Assembly (NCBI RefSeq): GCF_011044495.1
Contig: NZ_CP049143.1
Span: forward strand, 930,001-994,000
Source of the DNA: Roseimicrobium sp. ORNL1
Lineage (GTDB): Bacteria > Verrucomicrobiota > Verrucomicrobiia > Verrucomicrobiales > Verrucomicrobiaceae
DNA length: 64,000 nucleotides
Direction of reading: 5' to 3'
Shown here: positions 34,816 through 42,938 of the stretch, piece after piece
Position numbering within the stretch: the stretch's first letter is position 1
Layout: every line of letters begins with the position of its first letter
Program-made: the position numbers and the translations under genes
The notes under the pieces: generated by a model
What the model was told of the DNA's origin: nothing
The model's input: the letters and a program-made list of their open reading frames with translations, nothing else
The model's database searches: none

Positions 34816-35184
34816 ATGCTGAAATTCCCTCCCAAGGTCGTCGGTATCCTTTGTGTCCTGCAGGTCATGGCGATTGTGGGCACTTGTCTGATTGCCCGGA
34901 CGATGCTGAAGTTGTACAACTCGACGCAACTCACGGACGACGGTATCAGGCCGCATCGCTTGTATCTGACGGTTAGTGCCCTGCCCTATGTGGTGCCGTG
35001 GATGCTTTTGATCCCTCTTGTCTGGGGAGTGGTTGCCACCTTGCGCGCAGATATGGAGGAACGTGTGCCTTTGATTTCCGAATCGCAGACTAAAGTTGGC
35101 TATGGAGCCACCCTGTTGGTTTTGATTTTTTGCATGGTCGCCATCATGAGGTCCATCCAGATGGCATTCGAACCGTCGATATGA
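34816..35184 (+). CDS. Small membrane protein of unknown function
   Basis: About 122 residues with three hydrophobic segments: VVGILCVLQVMAIVGTCLIA, LPYVVPWMLLIPLVWGVVA and GATLLVLIFCMVAIMRSI. Polar loops contain LYNSTQLTDDGIRPHRLY and ERVPLISESQTK. No family recognised. The upstream ATG at 34786 is possible. Located between the radical SAM and CRCxYA genes on the same strand; whether it belongs to that set or is an insertion is unclear. Confidence 0.6.
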   Translation: MLKFPPKVVGILCVLQVMAIVGTCLIARTMLKLYNSTQLTDDGIRPHRLYLTVSALPYVVPWMLLIPLVWGVVATLRADMEERVPLISESQTKVGYGATLLVLIFCMVAIMRSIQMAFEPSI

Positions 35185-35301
35185 CAGCAGGAAGTTGGTC
35201 GTGCGGTGTTGAATGCAAGTGAGGACGGAGCTTTGATTGTTTTGGCCTCGCGAATGCCCCTTGTACCCGGCTTGCAGGCGTAGCATAGTTGTCCTGTGAC
35301 C

Positions 35302-35646
35302 ATGTCCGAGCCCTCTTCCCAAGCCCCCAAGCTCCTCTACTGCCGCTGTGCCTATGCCCAGGTGGTGCCGCAGGGCGTGAAGAATGGCGTGCTGGAGAAG
35401 CTGTGCGAATCTGGCGCGAGCTTTGAATCCGTCTCCGATCTTTGCGAGATGGCGGCTCATCGCGACCCACGGCTCAAAGCCTTTGCGGAGACCACCCCGC
35501 TGCGCATCGCTGCCTGCTATCCCCGCGTGGTGCGCGGTCTTTTCCGCCAGTGTGGCTCCCCGCTGCCCGAGGAGGGCGCGGAGGTGCTCAACATGCGCGC
35601 CCAGAGTGCGGAGGAAGTTGCGGATGGCATGCTGAAAGCGGAGTGA
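35302..35646 (+). CDS. Cysteine-motif (CRCxYA) protein of unknown function
   Basis: A 114-residue soluble protein with conserved-looking cysteines: LLYCRCAYAQVVPQGVKNGV at the start, SDLCEMAAHRDPRL in the middle, and TPLRIAACYPRVVRGLFRQC at the end, followed by EVLNMRAQSAEEV. The spacing of single and paired cysteines on a compact alpha/beta pattern suggests an Fe-S or thiol-redox subunit of the heterodisulfide-reductase kind, but I cannot place it in a named family. It belongs to the co-directional run with the radical SAM and ferredoxin genes. A GTG at 35296 would add two residues. Confidence 0.7.
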   Translation: MSEPSSQAPKLLYCRCAYAQVVPQGVKNGVLEKLCESGASFESVSDLCEMAAHRDPRLKAFAETTPLRIAACYPRVVRGLFRQCGSPLPEEGAEVLNMRAQSAEEVADGMLKAE

Positions 35647-35679
35647 TCTTTTTCGTTTTTCCCACGTATACTCTGGGTC

Positions 35680-36375
35680 ATGTCCACTCCCGCCAGACAG
35701 CCTGTGCCCCAGGCTCCGAAACAGGTGACGCGCATCGGTCCGATGACCATGCAGGAGTACCTGCGCCGGGAACGTGAGTCAGAGTTCAAGCATGAGTACC
35801 GGGATGGCTACATGTACCCGGTGGGTGAGATGTTGGCGATGTCTGGGGGGACGATTCCGCACAGCAAAATCAAGGTGAACTTGATGCGAGAGCTTGGTAC
35901 CCGCCTGCGCGGAAAGAAGTGCCAGCCATTTGATTCCGACTTGATGATTCTGCTCACGCACGCAAACAAGGGTGCCTACCCCGATGCAAGCGTGTTCTGT
36001 GAACCGCTGGAAGTCACGGAAGAGGAGAAGAATGCTCCTGCCAACCCATCAGCCATCTTTGAGGTTCTCTCCAGTTCCACCGAGGCGTATGACCGGGGGG
36101 GGAAGTTCGAGGCGTATCAGCAGGTTGCCTCGATGAGGCTCTACATTCTCATTTCGCAAAGCCATCCCCTTGTTGAAGTCTACGAACGCCCGGAAGGCGG
36201 TGGCTCTCAATGGCTCTACACCGCGTATGCGCGCATGGACGCCGTCGCAAAACTCCCCGCCCTTGGCATCGAAATTCCGCTCGTCGACCTCTACGAAAAC
36301 GTCGAGTTCCCTCCCGAAGATCCCCTTTACACAGCCATGCTGCGCGAGCAGGAGGCTGCTTACGCCATCCCATGA
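35680..36375 (+). CDS. Uma2 family (DUF820) restriction-endonuclease-fold protein
   Basis: A 231-residue protein with the Uma2 pattern: MTMQEYLRRERESEFKHEY, DGYMYPVGEMLAMSGGTIPH, LGTRLRGKKCQPFDSDLMIL, YPDASVFCE, and the PD-(D/E)XK-like core IFEVLSSSTEAYDRGGKFEA then YQQVASMRLYILISQ. Members have a nuclease fold and are spread as multicopy genes in Cyanobacteria, Planctomycetes and Verrucomicrobia; their role is unclear. Its TGA overlaps the ATG of the ferredoxin gene (ATGA), so it has become translationally coupled to it. Confidence 0.88.
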   Translation: MSTPARQPVPQAPKQVTRIGPMTMQEYLRRERESEFKHEYRDGYMYPVGEMLAMSGGTIPHSKIKVNLMRELGTRLRGKKCQPFDSDLMILLTHANKGAYPDASVFCEPLEVTEEEKNAPANPSAIFEVLSSSTEAYDRGGKFEAYQQVASMRLYILISQSHPLVEVYERPEGGGSQWLYTAYARMDAVAKLPALGIEIPLVDLYENVEFPPEDPLYTAMLREQEAAYAIP

Positions 36376-37226
36376 TCACCCACACCGCCCGCCCGCTTCG
36401 CGTCGTCCTTTACGAAGGCAACGGCGCCATCCCTCTCTCCGTCGAGGCCAGGACCCAGGTCATGGTCGCGCTACTGGACAAGGGCTATGTGGTCACACGT
36501 GCCACGGCTCAAGGCGGCGGCGCGATGCCACACGATGATCGCAGTCTGCTGGTGCTGGGTTTGTTTCCCGAAAAGCAGGCGCCCAATCTCGAGGACGTCA
36601 CCGGCCAGGTCAGCATCCAGTCGCGCGACATCACCGGACTCGATGCCGAGGCGGTGTTGGAACTTGTGGAGAAGGTGCGCGGCGCTGAGCCCATGAACCA
36701 GCCCGGGACGTGGAAGCCGTGGTTCCCCGTCATCGACTACTCCCGCTGCACGAACTGCATGCAGTGCCTGAGCTTCTGCTTGTTCGACGTGTACAGCGTC
36801 AGCGACATCGGCAAGATCCAGGTCGAGAACAACGACAACTGCAAGACGAACTGTCCCGCCTGCTCCCGCGTGTGCCCGGAGGTGGCCATCATGTTCCCGA
36901 AATACTCCGCCGGTCCCATCAATGGCGACGTGGTGAATGACGAGGATCTCCGTCGCGAGAAGATGAAGGTGGACATCACCAGCCTGCTCGGAGGCGATAT
37001 CTACTCCCGCCTGCGCGATCGCAGCGAGGCCGCGAAGAGCCGTTTCAGCAAGGAGCGCAGCGCGGACAAGGCGCTGGATGAACGCAAGAAGTGCCTCACC
37101 AAGATGGCGCAGGATGGCTTCATCCCAGCCGAGGTGCTCGCCGCCCTGCCGTCTCCGGATGAGATCATGCGCAAGGCCGAGGCTGCCCAGGCCAAAGCTG
37201 CTGCCGCCCTGGCTCCCGGTTCCTAG
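36372..37226 (+). CDS. Two-cluster 4Fe-4S ferredoxin-like protein with an N-terminal alpha/beta domain
   Basis: A 284-residue protein. Residues 1-100 form an alpha/beta domain (RPLRVVLYEGNGAIPLSVEA; SLLVLGLFPEKQAPN). Residues about 115-180 carry two clusters: YSRCTNCMQCLSFCLFDVY and NCKTNCPACSRVCPEVAIMF. The C-terminal part is charged and helical (RLRDRSEAAKSRFSKERS; Ala-rich tail). It is an electron carrier or a subunit of a redox complex; cytoplasmic. The start is fixed by ATGA overlap with the Uma2 stop. Together with the lipoyl carrier, radical SAM and CRCxYA genes it suggests a redox pathway. Confidence 0.85.
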   Translation: MITHTARPLRVVLYEGNGAIPLSVEARTQVMVALLDKGYVVTRATAQGGGAMPHDDRSLLVLGLFPEKQAPNLEDVTGQVSIQSRDITGLDAEAVLELVEKVRGAEPMNQPGTWKPWFPVIDYSRCTNCMQCLSFCLFDVYSVSDIGKIQVENNDNCKTNCPACSRVCPEVAIMFPKYSAGPINGDVVNDEDLRREKMKVDITSLLGGDIYSRLRDRSEAAKSRFSKERSADKALDERKKCLTKMAQDGFIPAEVLAALPSPDEIMRKAEAAQAKAAAALAPGS

Positions 37227-37250
37227 GTGTCAGCACTCGTGCTCGTGTTC

Positions 37251-40200
37251 TCAGGGCACGCCTTTTTTGGGTACGATCATCTCCTCCACCAGAGGTGATG
37301 GCTGATGAACGAGCGGCGTGAACTTCCAATCCAGCCGCAGTCGCGCGACCTCCTGGCGTATCCACGCCATGTCCCACTGGAACAGGAAGCCCTGAGGATT
37401 CGCGGAGAGGAATTGGGATCCATCAGGACCGAAACACAGCGGCACATGCGGACCGCAGTCTGGCTCGCCGACGTCCTCCAGGGTTTCTGCATTCACCATC
37501 TTCACCTTGTTCCTCGCGTAGGGAATGGCGGCGACGGTTCCGCGCGGGCTCATGGCGATGTGATCTCCAATCTGGTCGTGCTTGGGATGCACGGCACCCG
37601 GCTTCCACGTGCTGGTGTCCCAGCAGCGGAACTCCTCCGAGCTTCCGGTGATGAGCCACTTGCCATTCACGGCAAATGCGACCGCGGCGCCTCCCGGGAT
37701 GGCGAGCTTCTGCACGACCTCACCGGTCTGCGCATTCCACACCCACACATCATTGCCCATCGCATAGGTGCCCGTCGCCACGAGACGCCCATCCGGACTC
37801 ATCGAGACGGTGTGAGCTCGCGCATGACCGGTGAGCGTCAGTGGTGCAGAACCACGGCTGCTGAGGTTGAATACACGCACTCCATCATCAAACACCACCG
37901 CCAGTCGTTGCTCATCTCCGGCCAGCGCCGAATATCCGTGAGAGGGGTCACGAGTGAGCGCTTCTGGTTCGTCCAGCACGACCTGCAGCTTCTTGCCGGA
38001 TGTCTGCGTCTGCATGGGCCAGCGCCAGACACCACTACCGCCGGTGACGATCAGAGAGTCCTTGCAGAAGAAGAGACCGCGCGGCGCCTGGAAATTCAGT
38101 GAGGCCAGCTCGTAGCCCTCCGCATTCCAGAAGCGCACCTTCTCCGATGTAGCTCCAATGATTGATCCATCGTGATTCCAAGCAGCACGATAGACCGTGC
38201 CATCGGACGGACTGCGCAGGCGACGACACGCTCCGAGCGAAGTCACCTCATACAATCGCACACGCGTGCCATCCTGCCCCACACCGAGACGTGAACCGTC
38301 CGTGGAGAATTGCAGGTGCTCCGTGGTGGACTCCTGGGACACATACATTTCCCCGGTGGTCGCATCCCACAGCTTCAGGCTGCCATCCCGCGAGCCGGTG
38401 GCGATGAGTTCTCCTCCGGGATTCCAGACGGCCTCGTAAACATTATCCAGTGGACCGGAAATCATCTGTCGAAGCGTCCCAGTCTCGGCATCCCAGATGC
38501 GGATGGTTCGCTCTCGTGGCGAGGGAACGGCGAGCCAGTTCATCCGCGGGTGCCATGCAAAGCGTCCCACCGTGGCGGGATGGTCCAGCCAGGACGTTTT
38601 TACTTCTGCCTGTCGCAGGTCGAGCAGCATGACACGACCTTCAGGCATTGCTTCGTTGCTGACAAAGTTGATGGCCAGAAAGTCGCCGCGCGGTGACACT
38701 GCCACCATCCTGGCCTCCGCAGGGAGGGCCACTGGTGCCCCCTGCAGCGAGCCATGAGCCAACTCGTAAATACGAAGTTCGCGATCCAGGCACACACAGA
38801 TGCGAGAGGCGTCGGACCAGAAACTCAGCGCGCCGTCGTGCACGCCATGCCACTGGTGGATCAAGGTGGCATTCTTCCAGTCCCACACTTTCACATCCAT
38901 GATGCGGTCTGCGGAGCTCTCGTATCCGACCGCCAGCCAGTGGGCATCAGGACTGAAGCGGATGAGCCGTGATGCCGCTTTTCCTTCGCCCGGCAGCACC
39001 GACACTTGTTTGGATGAAGCTCGCTCCGTCACCACCACCGTGCCGTCCTTCAACGCATGAGCCGTGAGGGTGAAGTCGGTACTCAGAGCCACGATGGGCT
39101 GACGATCAGGATTGCCCTCCCACACTTCCGCAGGACGCAAGTCGGAGATGACGAGCACGGCCACGGCTTCGTTCTGCAACTCCATGGAGGGGCGGATGGC
39201 GGCGGCGCGCTGCAGCGATTCAATGGCGAGATAGCGAGCACCCGGCTGATGGCTCCATCGCCGTGCCCGGGCTTCGGAGAGGAGAGAATCCCACAAGATG
39301 CTGGTCTGCTCTTTGCGAGCCTGTACGGCTTCGGTCCAGTTGATGAACACGCCGGCGAGTCCAATCAGCGCCGTGAGAACCAGCGCGACGCTCAGGACGG
39401 CGACACCGGGCCTCCGCCGTGCCCACTTCATCGCGCGCGAGGTGATGGTGCTCGCTCTCGCACGGATGGGCATGTCCTTGAGCCAGTGTTCCAGATCCTC
39501 GGCGAGCGCCAGGGCGGAGTCATACCTTCGCTCGACTTTTTTCTCCACGCATTTGAGGCAGATGATCTCCAGTTCCCGATCCATCGTACTGCATTGCACC
39601 CTCAGAGGTTGCGGTTCGCGCTCCACCACCTGCCGCAGGGTTTCCGCCACGGTCTTACCCCGGAAAAGCGGTCGACCACTCAGAGCCTCGTAGAGCACCG
39701 CGCCCAGGCTGTACACATCACACGCCGTGGTGAGATCCTCTCCCGTAGCCTGTTCGGGAGACATGTAGGCCGGAGTGCCAAACACCAGATCCGAGCGCGT
39801 GAGGGAGAAGGCGGCGTCATCCAATCGCGCCAGACCAAAGTCCACCAGAAGCGGATTGCCCGCCTCATTGAGGAGGATGTTGCTTGGCTTGATGTCGCGA
39901 TGCAGGATCCCATGCTGGTGGGAAAAGTGCACCGCCCTTGCGACGGTGGCGACAAGCTGTGCCGCGCGCCGCATGGGCAGCGCACCTCTGGCAATTTCAT
40001 CCGCCAGGCTTCTGGCGTTTTCCACCAGTTGCATGGCCATGTAGGGACAGTTCTCGTGGTATCCCCATTCGTGCACCGCGATGATGTTGGGATGCTGCAG
40101 GCGAGCCGCTGCCTCCGCCTCCCGGCGAAACCTCTCCAACTGCTCTGGTGAGGCAAAGTCCGCCCATGGCAGCACCTTGAGCGCCACCTTCCGGTTCAGT

Positions 40201-40490
40201 TTGGCGTGGCGGGCCTCATACACCTTGCCCATGCCGCCACGGCCGATCTCGCGAAGGATTTCGTACGCCCCCACGTGGAATCCCACCTTGAAGGACGTGG
40301 TCGTCTTGTGGGCTGATTCCTCCGCAGGCGTGTCCACGCCTTCCATCGTGCCACCATCGTTACCGGTACTGTGGCAAGTCGCCAGCTTCAGGAGACACGC
40401 CGGGCACAGGAACTCCGGAGCCTGCTCGGGCACGGGATTGCCGCACACCGGGCAGGCTGCTGTGACATGCGCAGGAGAGGGAGTCGCCAT
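37251..40490 (-). CDS. Transmembrane Ser/Thr kinase with C-terminal WD40 propeller
   Basis: A 1079-residue protein. An N-terminal ribbon (CPVC 13-16, CPAC 29-32) precedes the kinase domain (about 76-345) with GRGGMGKVY, Lys105 in VALKVL, HRDIKPSN at 197-204, DFG at 217-219 and MSPEQ. One membrane helix spans about 361-383. The remaining 690 residues are WD40-like repeats (for example WHPRMNWLAVPSPRERTIRI, WNPGGELIATGSRDGSLKLW, VSMSPDGRLVATGTYAM). The propeller would be outside the inner membrane and may bind a protein partner. Convergent with the ferredoxin gene (24 bp). Part of a sigma-lipoprotein-kinase set. Confidence 0.93.
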   Translation of the reverse strand: MATPSPAHVTAACPVCGNPVPEQAPEFLCPACLLKLATCHSTGNDGGTMEGVDTPAEESAHKTTTSFKVGFHVGAYEILREIGRGGMGKVYEARHAKLNRKVALKVLPWADFASPEQLERFRREAEAAARLQHPNIIAVHEWGYHENCPYMAMQLVENARSLADEIARGALPMRRAAQLVATVARAVHFSHQHGILHRDIKPSNILLNEAGNPLLVDFGLARLDDAAFSLTRSDLVFGTPAYMSPEQATGEDLTTACDVYSLGAVLYEALSGRPLFRGKTVAETLRQVVEREPQPLRVQCSTMDRELEIICLKCVEKKVERRYDSALALAEDLEHWLKDMPIRARASTITSRAMKWARRRPGVAVLSVALVLTALIGLAGVFINWTEAVQARKEQTSILWDSLLSEARARRWSHQPGARYLAIESLQRAAAIRPSMELQNEAVAVLVISDLRPAEVWEGNPDRQPIVALSTDFTLTAHALKDGTVVVTERASSKQVSVLPGEGKAASRLIRFSPDAHWLAVGYESSADRIMDVKVWDWKNATLIHQWHGVHDGALSFWSDASRICVCLDRELRIYELAHGSLQGAPVALPAEARMVAVSPRGDFLAINFVSNEAMPEGRVMLLDLRQAEVKTSWLDHPATVGRFAWHPRMNWLAVPSPRERTIRIWDAETGTLRQMISGPLDNVYEAVWNPGGELIATGSRDGSLKLWDATTGEMYVSQESTTEHLQFSTDGSRLGVGQDGTRVRLYEVTSLGACRRLRSPSDGTVYRAAWNHDGSIIGATSEKVRFWNAEGYELASLNFQAPRGLFFCKDSLIVTGGSGVWRWPMQTQTSGKKLQVVLDEPEALTRDPSHGYSALAGDEQRLAVVFDDGVRVFNLSSRGSAPLTLTGHARAHTVSMSPDGRLVATGTYAMGNDVWVWNAQTGEVVQKLAIPGGAAVAFAVNGKWLITGSSEEFRCWDTSTWKPGAVHPKHDQIGDHIAMSPRGTVAAIPYARNKVKMVNAETLEDVGEPDCGPHVPLCFGPDGSQFLSANPQGFLFQWDMAWIRQEVARLRLDWKFTPLVHQPSPLVEEMIVPKKGVP

Positions 40491-40529
40491 GCGTGGGATG
40501 GCACACTTCAGGTTTGGAATGCTGGCAAA

Positions 40530-40549
40530 CTCCTGCCGACCGGCAGGAG
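40530..40549. other. Perfect 9-2-9 hairpin between lipoprotein and kinase genes
   Basis: CTCCTGCCG (40530-40538), AC, CGGCAGGAG (40541-40549). No T tract on the minus side, so it is more likely an mRNA stability or processing hairpin than a full terminator. Confidence 0.5.
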
Positions 40550-40554
40550 CGGTA

Positions 40555-40929
40555 TCAAGGTGCAGATGGCAGGGGCTCGTCGAGTGCGGCTTCGATCATC
40601 GCCATTGATGCATCGGGTCGGCCCGCCATGAGTCCACCCCCGATCGCGAAGGGGATCAGCGCTGCCCTTCCCGTGATGCACAAACCTCGAGACACCGGGA
40701 TGAGCGTGGCTTCGGCAAGGGTGGGCGTCGGCTCCGGCGTCAGCGGCGTGTGAGGGCCCGGGGGATCGAGGTGCTTCGCATTGGGATAGGATTGATACAG
40801 CACCTTGGCAATGGGCGGCGGTGTGCCGTAGCGGGTCCCGCCTGTCGAGCATGCCCCCAGGAAGAGCACGGCGAGAGTGATGCAGGTGGGACGCAGGATG
40901 GCAGCGGTCGCGGTATGGGCCTGATTCAT
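40555..40929 (-). CDS. Small lipoprotein between sigma factor and WD40 kinase
   Basis: A 124-residue protein with a lipoprotein signal (CITLAVLFLGACSTGG; lipobox LGAC). The mature part is Pro-rich (PPGPHTPLTPEPTPT) and ends with a Gly-rich hydrophobic stretch ALIPFAIGGGLMAGRP. No family recognised. Its gene is 64 bp upstream of the kinase gene and about 90 bp downstream of the sigma factor gene, all on minus; it occupies the same slot as the secreted sensor-like protein of the other module but is unrelated to it by eye. Confidence 0.7.
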   Translation of the reverse strand: MNQAHTATAAILRPTCITLAVLFLGACSTGGTRYGTPPPIAKVLYQSYPNAKHLDPPGPHTPLTPEPTPTLAEATLIPVSRGLCITGRAALIPFAIGGGLMAGRPDASMAMIEAALDEPLPSAP

Positions 40930-41021
40930 GGCACAGTGGTCCGGTGGTTGTATCCGGACCTCCTTTCACAGGGTGCATCTTGAATCAGGGATGAAGGGTT
41001 ACAGGGAGCGCACGTTTTGTT

Positions 41022-41741
41022 TCACGAAGCGGTGCCGATGACCTTGAGCAGGTGCCGCAGCTCTTCCTCGATCTGGTCCGCCGAGTCCACGGTGGTGGCC
41101 ACCTCCTCACGGAGACAGGTGCCAAAGCGATGTCTCAGGCGATGGAGTGCCACCTTCACGGTTCCTTCCTCCATGCCCTGCTGCTGCGCCACTTCCCGCA
41201 CCATGCCTGGAGGTGTGCTCAGGAGCAGGGGAAGCAGGGCTTCGAAAGTACGCCTGCGCGTGGGGTTCTGGTGTTCCTCGCGCAGACGGGCAAAGACACG
41301 CTCAATGAGGGTGAAGGCCCATTGACGGTCAAACAGCACGCTGTCATCCGGACCCTCTTGGAGATGCCTCGCAGGCACCTCCTCCTCCTCCAGGCTGACT
41401 CGCATGAGGTGGCCGCCGCGTTTCTTGGTCTGGGTGCGTGTCCAGGCATCGTACAGGAATCGCTTGAGCAACATCAGCATCCAGGCGCGCAGTTTCCCGT
41501 GCGCAGCGTCCACCTCCTTCAGCAGGTTTTCGCGAATGAGCATGCAGAAGAATTCCTGCCCCAGGTCATCCACATCGTCCTGGCCATTGAGGTGCCGGCG
41601 GATGTAGGCATGCACCGGTTTCCAGTAGGCGCGGCAGACGTCATCCCAGGCCCGGAGCGCGGTTTCCGTGGGCGACCCTTGGAGACGCGCGATCAAGGTC
41701 CATCGCGTGCCGGGGAAGATGCTGGCAGTCTCGCTCTTCAT
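41022..41741 (-). CDS. ECF sigma factor of the TRWTL type, upstream of WD40 kinase
   Basis: A 239-residue protein. The N-terminus has FPGTRWTLIARLQG, region 2 has VCRAYWKPVHAYIRRHLNG and DDVDDLGQEFFCMLIREN, then LRAWMLMLLKRFLYDAWTR. Region 4 is VREVAQQQGMEEGTVKVALH followed by RLRHRFGTCLREE. A close architectural match to the sigma factor at 29300. It heads the minus-strand run sigma, lipoprotein, kinase, so the kinase is probably its regulator or its target gene (inference). Confidence 0.9.
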   Translation of the reverse strand: MKSETASIFPGTRWTLIARLQGSPTETALRAWDDVCRAYWKPVHAYIRRHLNGQDDVDDLGQEFFCMLIRENLLKEVDAAHGKLRAWMLMLLKRFLYDAWTRTQTKKRGGHLMRVSLEEEEVPARHLQEGPDDSVLFDRQWAFTLIERVFARLREEHQNPTRRRTFEALLPLLLSTPPGMVREVAQQQGMEEGTVKVALHRLRHRFGTCLREEVATTVDSADQIEEELRHLLKVIGTAS

Positions 41742-41882
41742 GCGCCGGTAAAGGAAACCTTAGCAAAACAGGGCAATCCCACAAGATCCACTTTTTGCCA
41801 TGCGCACAAAAAACGTGACAGTTCCGGGGACTTTGGCAGACTCCGTGCGTCAGTCTGTGCACCAATCCACACTCTCAAATCC

Positions 41883-42089
41883 ATGAGCGACAAGAAATTC
41901 CTACCCGCATTGCTTCTGGCCATCTTCCTTGGGTTTGCAGGCGGTCACCGCTTCTACGTCGGAAAAACGGGCACTGCGATTCTTCAGCTCGTCACCTGTG
42001 GTGGAGCCGGCGTTTGGGTATTGATCGACATCGTGATGATTGCCATGGGGAAATTCCTCGATAAGAACAACCTCCCGCTCGCGAAGTAG
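41883..42089 (+). CDS. TM2 domain protein
   Basis: A 68-residue protein that is essentially one TM2 domain: two hydrophobic helices (LPALLLAIFLGFAGGHRFYV and TAILQLVTCGGAGVWVLIDI) linked by the GKTG turn, with the GGHRFYVGK signature. The true start is ATG 41883 (MSDKKFLPA); the longer frame from 41052 is antisense to the sigma factor. Inner-membrane protein of unknown role. Confidence 0.85.
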   Translation: MSDKKFLPALLLAIFLGFAGGHRFYVGKTGTAILQLVTCGGAGVWVLIDIVMIAMGKFLDKNNLPLAK

Positions 42090-42161
42090 CAGCAGAGTCG
42101 GCGCAGTCAGTACGCTCGGGCAGGGAAAGGGAATGTCTTGCGGCAGGCGTCTGCGCCTGCC

Positions 42162-42470
42162 ATGAGTCCCGCCATGACTGCTGCCGAACTCGCCCAATCC
42201 GCCAAGTCTGATGCCGCGCCGCCCGCCGGATTGTCCCCCGAGGCGGAGGCCCTTTGGCACGCGAAGAAGGGGAACTGGCATGAGGCGCATGAGATTGCCC
42301 AGGACATCCACACTCCCATGGGTTCGTGGATTCACGCCCTGCTGCATTTGATTGAGGGGGACATCGGCAATGCTGGCTACTGGTACGCCAAGGCCCGCAA
42401 ACCGGCGCGCTCGCGTGGGGAGATCGACGCTGAATGGGAAACCATCGCCCGCGAGGTAACAGACTCATGA
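42162..42470 (+). CDS. Small conserved hypothetical protein (HALLHxxEGDxxNAxYWY motif)
   Basis: About 102 residues, soluble and helical: LSPEAEALWHAKKGNWHEAH, then WIHALLHLIEGDIGNAGYWY and ending EIDAEWETIAREV. The His/Glu-rich second block looks strongly conserved and may bind metal, but no named family is recognised. Start ambiguous between ATGs at 42162 and 42174. It overlaps the next gene by ATGA. Confidence 0.72.
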   Translation: MSPAMTAAELAQSAKSDAAPPAGLSPEAEALWHAKKGNWHEAHEIAQDIHTPMGSWIHALLHLIEGDIGNAGYWYAKARKPARSRGEIDAEWETIAREVTDS

Positions 42471-42865
42471 GCACCGAGAATCAACCTCCCGATCCTCCGC
42501 CTTATGTGCCGCGGACGCGCCCCCCGTCGCCTTCAGAGCCGGATCCGACGATAAACACGGGTTCCCGCTGGATTGCCTGGGTGGTGTCCTCGGTCGTTCT
42601 ACCTGTCCTTGGGTGGCTCGTCATGCTGTTATTCAAGCTCCGGGGTGACTCAGTCGTGGTCTTGCTGACGGCCTTCGCGTTGCTCTGCCAGTTCGTGACG
42701 TCGGTGCTCTTAGCGCAGGGTTTCTGCGCGCGGCGAGGCTCGGGAGTCGGAGCCGCCTTCGGCATGACCATTGTCTTCTTTCTGGCAAGCGTAGCCATCG
42801 GTACTGCCGCTTGGTTCGCAGGATGCCTGGTGTCATTCTCCTCCGGCGGATCATTCATCCATTGA
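42467..42865 (+). CDS. Hypothetical proline-rich membrane protein
   Basis: A 132-residue protein: Pro-rich cytoplasmic N-terminus (PPDPPPYVPRTRPPSPSEP) and three hydrophobic helices (WIAWVVSSVVLPVLGWLVML, VVLLTAFALLCQFVTSVLLA, AAFGMTIVFFLASVAIGTAA). ATG 42467 overlaps the previous stop (ATGA). No family recognised. Confidence 0.65.
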   Translation: MSTENQPPDPPPYVPRTRPPSPSEPDPTINTGSRWIAWVVSSVVLPVLGWLVMLLFKLRGDSVVVLLTAFALLCQFVTSVLLAQGFCARRGSGVGAAFGMTIVFFLASVAIGTAAWFAGCLVSFSSGGSFIH

Positions 42866-42938
42866 TGCCGTCGATGATGGTCGCCGGATTTTTGATTTTC
42901 CCCAGGAGGTTGCCGACGCTCATGTTCCGGGAAGCCCC

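Noticed and set aside
33262-35460. 732-aa minus-strand open frame
   Set aside because: Runs antisense through the GcvH-like, radical SAM, membrane and CRCxYA genes; no recognisable domain.
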